A DNA stretch of 64,000 nucleotides from Pleionea sediminis (GCF_007570825.1 NZ_SUNB01000005.1:1-64000), one strand, 5' to 3'; shown: positions 7,027-14,465, counted from the first letter of the stretch. Program-made: numbers and translations. Notes: generated by a model not told the origin, from the sequence alone.

Positions 7027-7338
7027 ATGAAAGTAATAGATTCTGAAAACCAGGCATGGTTTCTTTTTGAGCATGAAGGTAATTTGTATCTAGATGCAAA
7101 CTGCAACATGAGCGCATTTGGCTACACCTACATGATTGAGCTTAATGCTGAAGAGGAGGAACAATATCAAGATGGTGGCCGCGAGTATCTAAACAAACTT
7201 GCTCATGACATCCATTATTCTGTTCCAATTGCAAAAGATGCAACGTCAATCTACAAAGGGCGTGATGTATCAAAAGAATTTTCAGGGTTAGCAACTGAGG
7301 CTGTTAAAACATGGCGAGAAGCCAACAATGGTAGCTAA
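7027..7338 (+). CDS. Cassette protein of unknown function, 103 aa
   Basis: Acidic soluble protein beginning with a beta-rich stretch (AWFLFEHEGNLYLDANCN), then an ELNAEEEEQY acidic helix and a C-terminal helix ending TWREANNGS. The size and the sheet-then-helix pattern are common among immunity-type proteins, but no family is recognised. Confidence 0.75.
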   Translation: MKVIDSENQAWFLFEHEGNLYLDANCNMSAFGYTYMIELNAEEEEQYQDGGREYLNKLAHDIHYSVPIAKDATSIYKGRDVSKEFSGLATEAVKTWREANNGS

Positions 7339-7340
7339 AC

Positions 7341-7413
7341 ACATAACAAGCAAAGGCAGCATCGCCCTGCGGGCTGGACGCGCTAAATCACGCCGCTGCT
7401 TTGGACGTTATAT
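7341..7413 (+). repeat. attC site, 73 bp
   Basis: Left arm ACATAAC at 7341-7347, core GTTATAT at 7407-7413, stem AAAGGCAGC/GCTGCTTT. Confidence 0.9.
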
Positions 7414-7418
7414 ATAAG

Positions 7419-7814
7419 ATGAAGCAAGAAAACTCATACTGGAAAGAATTTATCGAAGATGGTGAAACTATCATCAAGATAAACCTATACGAGAGATTTC
7501 ATCTTAAGATACTTACTAGATATTTGAACTCACTAAGAAAGAAAAGAGTACCGAAAGATACTAAATTTGGTTCATTTAGATGGAGTGTATTAGAATTTTT
7601 AAAATTCATTACAAAATATACATCCTCTAGATCACTAGATTTATTTTGGTTCAGAGTTGAAGCTGCTTGGATACTGAAAAGTAGTACGCGAAAAAGATTA
7701 GGCTTTAATTGCTACGAAGTTACTTTCACTAGAAAGGATCATATTAATCCAAGCGATATCAGAATGAATTTTAAGAGCTATAAAACTGTAAATGAGCTTC
7801 GTAAGCATATATAA
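7419..7814 (+). CDS. Basic cassette protein of unknown function, 131 aa
   Basis: Strongly basic (Lys/Arg rich) protein without signal or membrane segment, which could bind nucleic acid. ATG 7419 follows the attC core by five bases. A TTG 18 bases upstream lies inside the attC. A WSVLEFLKFITKY helix and FWFRVEAAWILK helix are visible. No family recognised. Confidence 0.7.
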   Translation: MKQENSYWKEFIEDGETIIKINLYERFHLKILTRYLNSLRKKRVPKDTKFGSFRWSVLEFLKFITKYTSSRSLDLFWFRVEAAWILKSSTRKRLGFNCYEVTFTRKDHINPSDIRMNFKSYKTVNELRKHI

Positions 7815-7907
7815 CAAGTTGCTCAAATACATTCCTGCCACAAAAAGCGTGGCCTCCATGGGACAGCCTACACTACGTTTCGGCTGCCCCTTAGCAAAAC
7901 GTTAGCT
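7809..7907 (+). repeat. attC site, 99 bp
   Basis: Left arm ATATAAC at 7809-7815 overlapping the stop, core GTTAGCT at 7901-7907, long palindromic middle. Confidence 0.85.
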
Positions 7908-7918
7908 TGAGTATAAAA

Positions 7919-8323
7919 ATGAAACAGACTCTACATGTTTTTTCAGGAAAATTTGGAACAAGAGAGAAAGCTTGTCTTTATTCTGAAGAGCAATGGGAAT
8001 CCCCAGCACCTGATGACAGCTGGTCGGATGAAGCATACTCCGAGTGGGAAGATAGAAATCCATCTTGGGATCTTGAAGACGAATTAGATGAGTATCTTGA
8101 TTCTGACTTTATCGAAACTATTTTTGGAAGGGGAATGGTCAAGTATCTTGAAACACAGTTGCTGAATGACTCAGACAAGCTGAAAGTAAGAGATGTGATA
8201 CCGAAAGAACATGATACGCTCGTTTTGATAATGAGCGCTGCAGTAGATGAAAAAAAGGTATCTTTTTTTTCAACATCCAAACTGGATTACCATGGAGAAT
8301 ATCTTTGGAATCCAAATGGATAA
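7919..8323 (+). CDS. Imm22-type immunity protein, 134 aa
   Basis: The N-terminal strand (TLHVFSGKFGT), the SEEQWESPAP segment, WEDRNPSWDLEDEL and the LDSDFIETI motif match my memory of Imm22 immunity proteins of polymorphic toxins. It is highly acidic, as expected for a protein that binds a basic nuclease-type toxin. No toxin partner is adjacent. An in-frame TTG at 7907 is a possible alternative start. Confidence 0.7.
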   Translation: MKQTLHVFSGKFGTREKACLYSEEQWESPAPDDSWSDEAYSEWEDRNPSWDLEDELDEYLDSDFIETIFGRGMVKYLETQLLNDSDKLKVRDVIPKEHDTLVLIMSAAVDEKKVSFFSTSKLDYHGEYLWNPNG

Positions 8324-8328
8324 ATGTC

Positions 8329-8456
8329 CGCTAACATCGCCTTCCAGGGGAGTGGGTACACGTTGACGCTTTTTGTAGGTTGAACTAAACCAATCAATTT
8401 TGCCTGTCTCAGGTTTTCGGCAACAAGTGCCCGACTCCTGAAGGCGGGCGTTAGCT
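8329..8456 (+). repeat. attC site, 128 bp (longest in the array)
   Basis: Left arm CGCTAAC at 8329-8335, core GTTAGCT at 8450-8456. Outer stem GCCTTCCAGGGGAGT/ACTCCTGAAGGC. Confidence 0.9.
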
Positions 8457-8525
8457 ATATGACTTAGAACGATGAGTTGTCCAGTGTAATAAGGGCAAAA
8501 CATCACTTAATCAAAAGAGAGTAAT

Positions 8526-8780
8526 ATGAATAATAAAAAGCAAAAACAGATCGAAAATCCACTTGCATTTTGTCTTGGCATTGGTATCGCAATCGGATCA
8601 GGTCTTGGCGTGAGTTTAGGTGTTGCTTTTGGCCTTATTGTCGACAATTTGGCCGTTGGAATTGGTTCCGGTATAGCTATTGGCAATGGCTTAGGTATAT
8701 CAATTGGTGCATTGATTGGTCTGGCTATGAAAAAGAAGCAGGAAGAACAAGCAAGTTTGAATGATGAAAAAAATAGCTAA
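8526..8780 (+). CDS. Glycine-zipper membrane protein, 84 aa
   Basis: Residues 14-70 consist of two similar glycine-rich hydrophobic halves (GIGIAIGSGLGVSLG and GIGSGIAIGNGLGISIG), an internal duplication typical of glycine-zipper membrane peptides that oligomerise. Basic tails (KKQKQ and KKKQEEQ) flank it. GAGAG precedes ATG 8526. Such proteins can form pores, so a toxin or defence effector is conceivable but unproven. Confidence 0.7.
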   Translation: MNNKKQKQIENPLAFCLGIGIAIGSGLGVSLGVAFGLIVDNLAVGIGSGIAIGNGLGISIGALIGLAMKKKQEEQASLNDEKNS

Positions 8781-8829
8781 AAAGCAGCAGCTAAACCGAG
8801 AGCCAACTCGCTTTCGCTAATCGTTGAGC
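8775..8829 (+). repeat. Degenerate attC-like site
   Basis: AGCTAAA at 8775 and core-like GTTGAGC at 8823-8829 flank AGCCAACTCGCTTTCGCTAATCG-type arms (quoted in part). Weak match, placed mainly because a cassette boundary must lie here. Confidence 0.45.
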
Positions 8830-9018
8830 CTGTTTCGAGTATTATTCGAGGCTCGAATAAGGTTGTTTATACAGTGAATTTTCGGTCGTAAACTGTCTAA
8901 CGCTCATATTAGTAAATGAGTGAAATCAAGGGTTTATATTAGAAGTTGAGGTGAAATTGTTAGACAGTGGTGGTGCTCTAACTTGTTGAATTTAATATAA
9001 AAACCGGCATTAAAACAA

Positions 9019-9067
9019 CAGACTTTTAATCAATTGGTCGCAGGTTCTAATCCTGCACAACCCACCA
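9019..9067 (+). tRNA. tRNA-Lys(TTT) 3' fragment (pseudo-tRNA), copy 2
   Basis: Same 3' fragment as at 4754-4802, ending in CCA, but the T loop reads GGTTCTAATCC instead of GGTTCGAATCC, changing a nearly invariant base. This copy is clearly not a working tRNA. Confidence 0.8.
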
Positions 9068-9077
9068 TTATTTCGAA

Positions 9078-9106
9078 AGGCCGCATAGAAATATGCGGCC
9101 TTTTTT
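9078..9106 (+). terminator. Rho-independent terminator in non-coding cassette, copy 2
   Basis: Same 10-bp stem AGGCCGCATA/TATGCGGCCT with GAAA loop and a T run as in copy 1. The stem is fully conserved although surrounding bases have changed. Confidence 0.9.
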
Positions 9107-9246
9107 ATTGCATGGAAATTTGGAATAAAATTAAGGATGACTTTCTCTCGTTGGAATGAAGAATACTCGCTCATTGCTTGAATGTCTTTTTCTTGAAAAG
9201 AGCCACTCGGTTATCAGAAAGAATATTGCAATCGTCTATAATTTAC

Positions 9247-9315
9247 ACATAACTTATCAAGTCAGCGATACAATTGCGCGTACCTCGCAATTGATGCTGC
9301 TTTTAAGCGTTATGC
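9247..9315 (+). repeat. attC site, 69 bp (copy 2)
   Basis: Left arm ACATAAC at 9247-9253, core GTTATGC at 9309-9315, identical to the copy 1 site except at the core's last bases. Confidence 0.9.
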
Positions 9316-9330
9316 ATCAGGTAGAATTTA

Positions 9331-9927
9331 ATGCACATTAAATGCGATAAGTGTAATGCGACAGAAAATTGGCCTTCTGATACTCGGTTGTATTGTTATT
9401 ACGAAGGAGAATTGGCTTTAGGATTGGATTTAGATGACGCACCTATTATCGATATGATGTGTCAAACATCATGGTGCTATAGTTGTGAACAGATAGTAAT
9501 TACAGAATATCTTGTGCCCAAGGAGCAGATTGAAAGTGTGATTGAGTCACTTAGTTCAGATATTGAAGAATTTGAAAAGTCTTTAAAAAATGTAACCTCT
9601 CGAATTGATAAAAGAAGATTGTCTTTAAGAATCAAATATAGGCTCCGAAGTATCGAAAGATACAAGTATATTTCAGATAGAACTGTGGGTAGAAAGCAAA
9701 TTTATTTGAATTGTGGTACACCAGGAAAGCATGAGCCTTTAAGTGAGTTTCTCAAACATGGCGTGCATGTTGGGTGTGGAGGTCGTTGGAAAGAATCAGG
9801 AATAATAGGCGGTGGAAGCTGTTATAGGTTACCTTTATATTTGTATGATTTTAATGCTGAGTTTTTAGGTGTGGCAACCAGTGAGAACGAAGGACCTTAT
9901 TTAGTTACCGAGGTTAAAGGTGCATAA
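9331..9927 (+). CDS. Zinc-knuckle-containing cassette protein, 198 aa
   Basis: The N-terminus carries CDKCN (residues 5-9) and a second pair CYSC (about residues 49-52), compatible with a zinc site. A central charged coiled-coil (about 65-110: KEQIESVIESLSSDIEEFEK) follows, and then a C-terminal domain with CGTPGKHE and HVGCGG. It is one of the largest single-gene cassettes here. No family recognised. ATG 9331 lies 16 bases after the core. Confidence 0.75.
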   Translation: MHIKCDKCNATENWPSDTRLYCYYEGELALGLDLDDAPIIDMMCQTSWCYSCEQIVITEYLVPKEQIESVIESLSSDIEEFEKSLKNVTSRIDKRRLSLRIKYRLRSIERYKYISDRTVGRKQIYLNCGTPGKHEPLSEFLKHGVHVGCGGRWKESGIIGGGSCYRLPLYLYDFNAEFLGVATSENEGPYLVTEVKGA

Positions 9928-9990
9928 CAAACTGAGGCACGATGAACTCTGCACAAAAAATTGCATCGTCATGTGCGCAGGACGTTATGC
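9922..9990 (+). repeat. attC site, 69 bp
   Basis: Left arm GCATAAC at 9922-9928, core GTTATGC at 9984-9990, stem GGCACGATG/CATCGTC. Confidence 0.85.
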
Positions 9991-10008
9991 ATCAAAGAAA
10001 ATTTGAGT

Positions 10009-10290
10009 ATGAATGAAGTTGAGAAGAAGATTCTTGAGAATGTATTTGACTCATTGGATCGGTTATTTGATCGAGAGTGTAATGTAATTGACGTTTACGC
10101 TCTGCTATTTGCATCTGAAGCGGCATGTAAAAATTCAGAGGCAGTTTTACTTCACGAATATGTAGTGAAGCTTGAGAGCATAATCCGTAGTGGTGAGCCT
10201 GAGGAATCTCAACGAGATCAGGCGTTAGTTACAACTAATAAGTTGCGTGTAGAGCTAAATGAATTATTACCCGTACAGCCACATGCATAA
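10009..10290 (+). CDS. Helical cassette protein of unknown function, 93 aa
   Basis: Predominantly helical acidic protein with heptad-like leucines (VFDSLDRLFD, EYVVKLESII, KLRVELNELL). I take ATG 10009 as start, 19 bases after the core. The open frame upstream runs through the attC. The stop overlaps the next attC arm. No family recognised. Confidence 0.7.
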   Translation: MNEVEKKILENVFDSLDRLFDRECNVIDVYALLFASEAACKNSEAVLLHEYVVKLESIIRSGEPEESQRDQALVTTNKLRVELNELLPVQPHA

Positions 10291-10374
10291 CAATCGCCAG
10301 CAACCAGCCCGTTCCAGGCTTTGGACTAAAAACTCACTGGCGTTCATTTTTAGCCGCTGTGGCGGGCGTTATGT
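10285..10374 (+). repeat. attC site, 90 bp
   Basis: Left arm GCATAAC at 10285-10291, core GTTATGT at 10368-10374. Confidence 0.85.
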
Positions 10375-10390
10375 TTAAAAGGGTAAAAGG

Positions 10391-10684
10391 ATGAACACCA
10401 AAAATATCGTCTCTTACATTGAGATTGATGGCCCAGCTAAGCAAACCAATCATGCAGTAGAAGTTTATGTAACTTTAACTAACGATGAAAGGCGTTGGTG
10501 CTTTTTTCACAGTCCTGAAACTGTAAAAAACTGTGGTGATTATATAGATGGCACAAATATAAGAATGCATTATGGTGAAAAACATATGTTTGTTTTGTCC
10601 GAAGTAACTCAAGATTCGATCAGGAAGACAATCAAGCAACTAGATGAAGCTGGTAAAATTTTAGAATGTACAGTATCGATATAG
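10391..10684 (+). CDS. Cassette protein of unknown function, 97 aa
   Basis: Soluble beta-rich protein (VEVYVTLTNDERRWCFFHS) with a C-terminal helix and strand (TIKQLDEAGKILECTVSI). The composition would fit a small binding or immunity protein. A GGGTAAAAGG ribosome binding region precedes ATG 10391. No family recognised. Confidence 0.75.
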   Translation: MNTKNIVSYIEIDGPAKQTNHAVEVYVTLTNDERRWCFFHSPETVKNCGDYIDGTNIRMHYGEKHMFVLSEVTQDSIRKTIKQLDEAGKILECTVSI

Positions 10685-10688
10685 TAAA

Positions 10689-10760
10689 ACATAACAGAGC
10701 CAGGCATTTCGCTGCGCTGGATTCGCAACAAGTTGCTCGCCCATGCTGGCGGCGTTATGC
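10689..10760 (+). repeat. attC site, 72 bp
   Basis: Left arm ACATAAC at 10689-10695, core GTTATGC at 10754-10760, with GAGCCAGGCAT/ATGCTGGC arms. Confidence 0.85.
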
Positions 10761-10784
10761 CGTTTAGCGGGTTAAGGCTCTAAT

Positions 10785-11090
10785 ATGACTTATAGTGGCG
10801 CAGGAATAATTGCTCTTTTACCAGTATTGCTGCTATCGATATTGATAAACTCTATTTGGTTTGTAAAAGGTAGTGGGAGTAGCGGCTGGAAAATACGCGT
10901 TCTTTCGATCTATGCAGTAATGATCATCATGCCATGGTTTGCACCTTTGATCCTTGGGTGGGAGTTTGTCAGTAATAGCCGGATTTTCGGAGCTGGTATC
11001 GTTGTGTCAGTTTTATTGTTAGTTTTTGGTGGTTTTGCTATACCAGCTATTTCAAATTCTATATTAAGGAAGCAAAGTGAAACGGCATAA
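10785..11090 (+). CDS. Three-helix membrane protein, 101 aa
   Basis: Three hydrophobic segments (about residues 5-25, 37-59 and 68-90) with short loops and a basic C-terminus. It has few charged residues and no catalytic motif. ATG 10785 follows GGCTCTAAT, with no strong ribosome binding site. Function unknown. Confidence 0.7.
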   Translation: MTYSGAGIIALLPVLLLSILINSIWFVKGSGSSGWKIRVLSIYAVMIIMPWFAPLILGWEFVSNSRIFGAGIVVSVLLLVFGGFAIPAISNSILRKQSETA

Positions 11091-11174
11091 CAATACGCAT
11101 CACTCGCTCCCGTTGGTCGCTGGGACGCCAAATCCGCTGACTCGTTTTTGTCTCCCGTGTGCTTTGCGTTATAC
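11085..11174 (+). repeat. attC site, 90 bp
   Basis: Left arm GCATAAC at 11085-11091, core GTTATAC at 11168-11174. Confidence 0.85.
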
Positions 11175-11201
11175 AAACCCAATATGGAGAAGCTTACACA
11201 T

Positions 11202-11540
11202 ATGAAAAAATTAATGGTTATATTTGGTTCACTTATTTCCTTGAATGCGTATGCAGTCGGTCACGTGATAGATGCTAAAATAGAATCCGTATATTGTGGT
11301 TATCCTAGTTCTCATCAAATGTGTTCTGTTACATTTAGCAAGCCTATAATTGATAAGGATTCTTGCCATACATCTAGTGAACGTATGCAGTTTAAAGTTG
11401 ATACAGATATCGGGAAAGCACTTCTTTCAATTGCGTTGTCTGCTCATGCAACACAGAAAAATGTCGATGTTTATAGTACAGGTTCCTGTACTGTTTATAA
11501 TGGACTGGCGGATGTAAATTGGATAACTATTAAAAATTAA
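11202..11540 (+). CDS. Exported Cys-rich cassette protein, 112 aa
   Basis: ATG 11202 opens a signal peptide (MKKLMVIFGSLISLNAYA) with GGAGA eleven bases upstream. An ATG at 11184 is a less likely start. The mature 94 residues hold four Cys (VYCGYPSSHQMCS, SCHTSS, GSCTVY), probably two disulphides, in a pattern I have seen in many short exported hypotheticals of gammaproteobacteria. The role is unknown. Confidence 0.75.
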   Translation: MKKLMVIFGSLISLNAYAVGHVIDAKIESVYCGYPSSHQMCSVTFSKPIIDKDSCHTSSERMQFKVDTDIGKALLSIALSAHATQKNVDVYSTGSCTVYNGLADVNWITIKN

Positions 11541-11551
11541 ATCACAGCAAG

Positions 11552-11614
11552 GTAGAACAAAGTGCTGGAGAAAGTCGCCAATAAACAACAGCGCTTCTCA
11601 GCAATGCGTTAGTG
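11552..11614 (+). repeat. attC site, 63 bp
   Basis: Left arm GTAGAAC at 11552-11558, core GTTAGTG at 11608-11614, GTGCTGGAGAAAG/CTTCTCAGCA arms. Confidence 0.8.
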
Positions 11615-11616
11615 CT

Positions 11617-11904
11617 ATGAACACGTTACAGTCACATGAAGACGAATTTGATGCAGGTGAAGTGACTGAGTCTGGATTTGCGGCAATAAATGATGCTGAG
11701 GGCTACGGTGCCGCATCGTCTATTGGGGCGGGTAGTGTCAGCATCGCTAAGATATGGAAGGCATTTAGACTTGGTAAGTCTCTGAAGCTATATTCTAAGA
11801 ATAAGCATATTGTTAAACCTGAAACAGAGAGCGAACTCACTAGCTGGTTTGAGCAACATTTTCCAGCGTGTTATGGTGAATACCTTAGAAATGCGAAGCA
11901 CTAA
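11617..11904 (+). CDS. Cassette protein of unknown function, 95 aa
   Basis: Begins two bases after the attC core. The N-terminal third is acidic (HEDEFDAGEVTESGF), the middle is Gly/Ser/Ala rich (GAASSIGAGSVSIAKIW) and the C-terminus ends in a WFEQHFPACYGEYL motif. No signal peptide or family recognised. Confidence 0.65.
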   Translation: MNTLQSHEDEFDAGEVTESGFAAINDAEGYGAASSIGAGSVSIAKIWKAFRLGKSLKLYSKNKHIVKPETESELTSWFEQHFPACYGEYLRNAKH

Positions 11905-11955
11905 CAAGAACAGGTAGGTGAAGCTAACGACGCTCTCCTGCTGTAAGCGTTAGGT
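11899..11955 (+). repeat. attC site, 57 bp
   Basis: Left arm CACTAAC at 11899-11905, core GTTAGGT at 11949-11955, CAGGTAGG/CTCCTGCTG arms. Confidence 0.8.
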
Positions 11956-11966
11956 AACGTAAAAGA

Positions 11967-12215
11967 ATGTTTAACTACGACTCAAAGTTAATACAAATAT
12001 TGAAGGCTTTGGGTGAGAACTGGATAATTCAAGACTATCAATTAGCCGGAATGGGTTGGGTTGCAGTAATATCAAGTGACGCAGTTAAGTTTTCTCTACA
12101 TTCTGAGCGAGGTTGGGTTGATATCTATTTCGGTAAATATCAAGATCAAAATAAACTCGGTTGTAAAAGTAAAGTAGAAGATATTGTTCACATAATCGTG
12201 AAGAATGTTACCTAA
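11967..12215 (+). CDS. Cassette protein of unknown function, 82 aa
   Basis: Small soluble protein with several Trp residues (ENWIIQDYQ, GWVAVI, RGWVDIYFGK), a likely beta sheet with a C-terminal helix or strand. No Cys pair, signal or membrane segment. It has the size and character of small immunity proteins, but no specific family is recognised. Confidence 0.7.
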   Translation: MFNYDSKLIQILKALGENWIIQDYQLAGMGWVAVISSDAVKFSLHSERGWVDIYFGKYQDQNKLGCKSKVEDIVHIIVKNVT

Positions 12216-12309
12216 CAAATAACTTAAAAGGACGCAAAACGCTTGGTTTGAGTTCCTTAGTTGATAATTGTAGCCAAGCTTTTATGCGCCGATTAGTAAG
12301 GCGTTATAA
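12210..12309 (+). repeat. attC site, 100 bp
   Basis: Left arm ACCTAAC at 12210-12216, core GTTATAA at 12303-12309, CGCAAAACGCTTGG and CCAAGCTTTTATGCG arms. Confidence 0.85.
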
Positions 12310-12340
12310 CTCTAGGGAAAGTTTGGACAGTTGAACAAGA

Positions 12341-12616
12341 ATGAAATACCTAAATAGCGCGATAGCTTCGGACGGCGGAACAACTTGGCTTGCTCTTAAA
12401 AATGGGGAGGATGAGTTGTTCGAATTAAGGCTCGACAAAAAAATAGGAAGTAGCACTTCGAATAGGCTATTTGTAAATGAAGTTATGATCGAAGTGAGCG
12501 AAGAGGAAAAGTGGGTAGAAATACTTCGAAAGACAATTTCTGAATCTGCCTTCGAGTACGAAGGTGAGAAAGAAATGATTGAACATGTAATCTCTTCATT
12601 GGTTAGCCGAAAGTGA
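12341..12616 (+). CDS. Cassette protein of unknown function, 91 aa
   Basis: Acidic soluble protein with an N-terminal sheet (SDGGTTWLALKNGEDELFEL) and two helices. The last codons run up to the attC. No family recognised. ATG 12341 lies 31 bases after the core. Confidence 0.7.
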   Translation: MKYLNSAIASDGGTTWLALKNGEDELFELRLDKKIGSSTSNRLFVNEVMIEVSEEEKWVEILRKTISESAFEYEGEKEMIEHVISSLVSRK

Positions 12617-12617
12617 G

Positions 12618-12707
12618 TTATAACAAGTTTGTCAAGCATCGCTACACACCTACGGTGTTTCGCTGGACTCGCTCCTGCGTCGCTCGCCGTTTACAAAAGC
12701 GTTATGG
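12618..12707 (+). repeat. attC site, 90 bp
   Basis: Left arm TTATAAC at 12618-12624, core GTTATGG at 12701-12707. The next gene's ATG lies in the core. Confidence 0.85.
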
Positions 12708-13084
12708 CTGATCAAAGTATGGAGAAAAGTAAGTTAGAACTGGATAGGTGTATCCTATTTCCTCGTACCAGAGAGGCTGTATCAGCAATTGAAAATGGGG
12801 TGCTTGATAGTAGGTTTGAAGTAGAGGTAATTGATCTCGACTATTCATCTTTGTCAAAATTAAGACTTTTTGGTTTCTTTTCGTATCCTAAAGAATCTGG
12901 TTTGAGCGTTACAAAAAATAGTTTCATCAAAATATCGTCAGTTGAAGTAGAGCTTGCAGTGGAAACGGCATTGAAGTCTCGAAAAGAAACAAATGATCGT
13001 CTATTGACAAAATTAATTGACTCTTTTGTTGAAAAGGCTAAGAGATCAATTCGACAGGAATTACCAATATGGTTCAATACGTAA
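12704..13084 (+). CDS. Cassette protein of unknown function, 126 aa
   Basis: The ATG at 12704 is formed inside the attC core (GTTATGG), so the start codon is partly contributed by recombination. ATG 12719 is an alternative. The protein is soluble, with a CILFPRTREAVSAIENG segment, a central beta-rich region and a long basic helix at the end. No family recognised. Confidence 0.7.
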   Translation: MADQSMEKSKLELDRCILFPRTREAVSAIENGVLDSRFEVEVIDLDYSSLSKLRLFGFFSYPKESGLSVTKNSFIKISSVEVELAVETALKSRKETNDRLLTKLIDSFVEKAKRSIRQELPIWFNT

Positions 13085-13088
13085 GAGG

Positions 13089-13208
13089 CCATAACAAGAG
13101 GCTTCAGCTGATAGCTGGTGCTACGCGCCTTTGGTGTTACTCGCTGGCGCTCAAACAAATAACACAAAAGTCGCTCCGCACCAGCTACAGCTGAGCCGGA
13201 CGTTACGG
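13089..13208 (+). repeat. attC site, 120 bp
   Basis: Left arm CCATAAC at 13089-13095, core GTTACGG at 13202-13208, stem CTTCAGCTGATAGCTGGTGC/GCACCAGCTACAGCTGAG. Confidence 0.9.
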
Positions 13209-13220
13209 ATATGAATTAGA

Positions 13221-13895
13221 ATGTTCCGAAAATTAATAATCATATTTATACTGTTGCCTCAGCTAACGGTTGCTGGCGAACTAATCCAAGACTGTCCATT
13301 TACTGGTAAGTACTTTGCTTGCGAAAAAGACAGAGAAGTGACGCAGCTGAGCAAGCACAAAGAACTTGTGGTCAGAGAGGGAAATAAATTAACCCTACTA
13401 TCAGATGCCGGAGATATTATTCGCAAGAATTCACCCAAAGGAACTGAGGGGTTCACTGGTGATGATGGTAGTATCAACGCCAAGTACTACTTCTATCAAT
13501 ATCTAGAGAAGCAAGAGGTATATGTTATTGCTCGTTCTCTTTGGGAAGGAAGCGACTTTGAGCTAATCAGTAAAAATACTAAGAAGAGTATTGTTTTGCC
13601 TCAAAGGCCAATTTCTTCTCCAAACGGAGAGCTCCACATTGCTTTTATAACTGATAACTATAAACCCCATACATATCATGTTGTTGTCTACGATATATCT
13701 AAAAGCCAACTTAAAGAAGCCTTCGTAGCAAAACTCGATTATAACTAGGTAATGAACGCTGAATGGGTAAATGATACGGAAGTAAAGTTAACCTTCGATC
13801 AAGGATTTAGTGACAAGTTTGCTAATGGTGATGAAGTTGGTCGATTGTTAAAATCAAACGATGATTGGAAGTATCATGAAGCGAAATATCCGTAA
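13221..13895 (+). pseudogene. Exported protein gene split by an in-frame amber codon
   Basis: The frame from ATG 13221 encodes a signal peptide (MFRKLIIIFILLPQLTVA) and about 157 further residues to TAG 13746-13748. It then continues in the same frame for 48 codons (starting VMNAEWVNDTEVKLTF) to TAA 13893, right before the attC. The downstream part has normal composition and fills what would otherwise be an unusual gap. The simplest reading is a 224-residue gene with one nonsense mutation. A truncated but functional 175-aa product remains possible. Unknown family, predicted periplasmic. Confidence 0.7.
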
Positions 13896-13964
13896 CCAGA
13901 AGCGGCATTGCGTAAAATTACTCGCTGACCCGCTCGCATTTTTCACATGCGCTAAGCGTTAAAG
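13890..13964 (+). repeat. attC site, 75 bp
   Basis: Left arm CCGTAAC at 13890-13896, core GTTAAAG at 13958-13964. Confidence 0.85.
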
Positions 13965-13966
13965 CT

Positions 13967-14398
13967 ATGAATAAGTCTGCATCAGTTTTAAGCCTGGCAA
14001 TTGTCTCTTTGATACTTTTTTCTATAGGCTATATGTATCTTGGTTCCACAAGGGATTTTGAACAATATGAGCTAATTCGAGGCTACTTTTTGTCGAGTAA
14101 AGAAAATAGTAACTTTTATGTATGTGATAATTCAGTAAGTTGGTCTGGAGCTTATACTTTTTCTGATGCATTTTCTAAGCAAAAGCTACTTGAAAAGTAT
14201 TTGTTATTAACTGACGGTGAGATAAAGCCAATATATTATGAATTAATGGGAAAGATAGAGTATTCAAGCAGATCTGGCTACTCAGAAATCAGCTTTCCGA
14301 GCAAAATTTATGTGGATAAAGTAAAGTTGGCATTAGATTTAAAGAATGAACTATGTCCATATCCAGAAGTTTTGTTGGACATGGGCTTTAACAATTAA
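13967..14398 (+). CDS. Membrane-anchored or exported cassette protein, 143 aa
   Basis: An N-terminal hydrophobic segment (about residues 8-26) is either a signal anchor or signal peptide. The rest is hydrophilic, with two Cys (YVCDNS and ELCPYP). The last 55 codons plus the attC have a decayed homologue at 20588-20826, so this cassette or a relative existed twice. Function unknown. Confidence 0.75.
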   Translation: MNKSASVLSLAIVSLILFSIGYMYLGSTRDFEQYELIRGYFLSSKENSNFYVCDNSVSWSGAYTFSDAFSKQKLLEKYLLLTDGEIKPIYYELMGKIEYSSRSGYSEISFPSKIYVDKVKLALDLKNELCPYPEVLLDMGFNN

Positions 14399-14463
14399 CT
14401 GTTGCGCGACATTGAACTGCTCATTTTAATCGCTATTCAATGCTGCAAAGTAAAGAGTTAACC
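14393..14463 (+). repeat. attC site, 71 bp
   Basis: Left arm AATTAAC at 14393-14399, core GTTAACC at 14457-14463. Relative of the 20754 site. Confidence 0.8.
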
Positions 14464-14465
14464 AT

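Larger units (their letters stand above)
8830..9309 (+). repeat. Non-coding integron cassette, copy 2
   Basis: Second copy of the 4587-5045 element with the same order of parts: inverted repeat, tRNA-Lys 3' fragment, terminator, attC. It differs by scattered substitutions, including one in the tRNA T loop, and by a small block at about 9131-9165. A 61-codon open frame across its end (9156-9341) has no counterpart in copy 1 and is not considered a gene. Confidence 0.85.

Noticed and set aside
9156-9341. 61-codon frame at the end of non-coding cassette copy 2
   Set aside because: Absent from copy 1 because of substitutions, and it runs through the attC into the next cassette.
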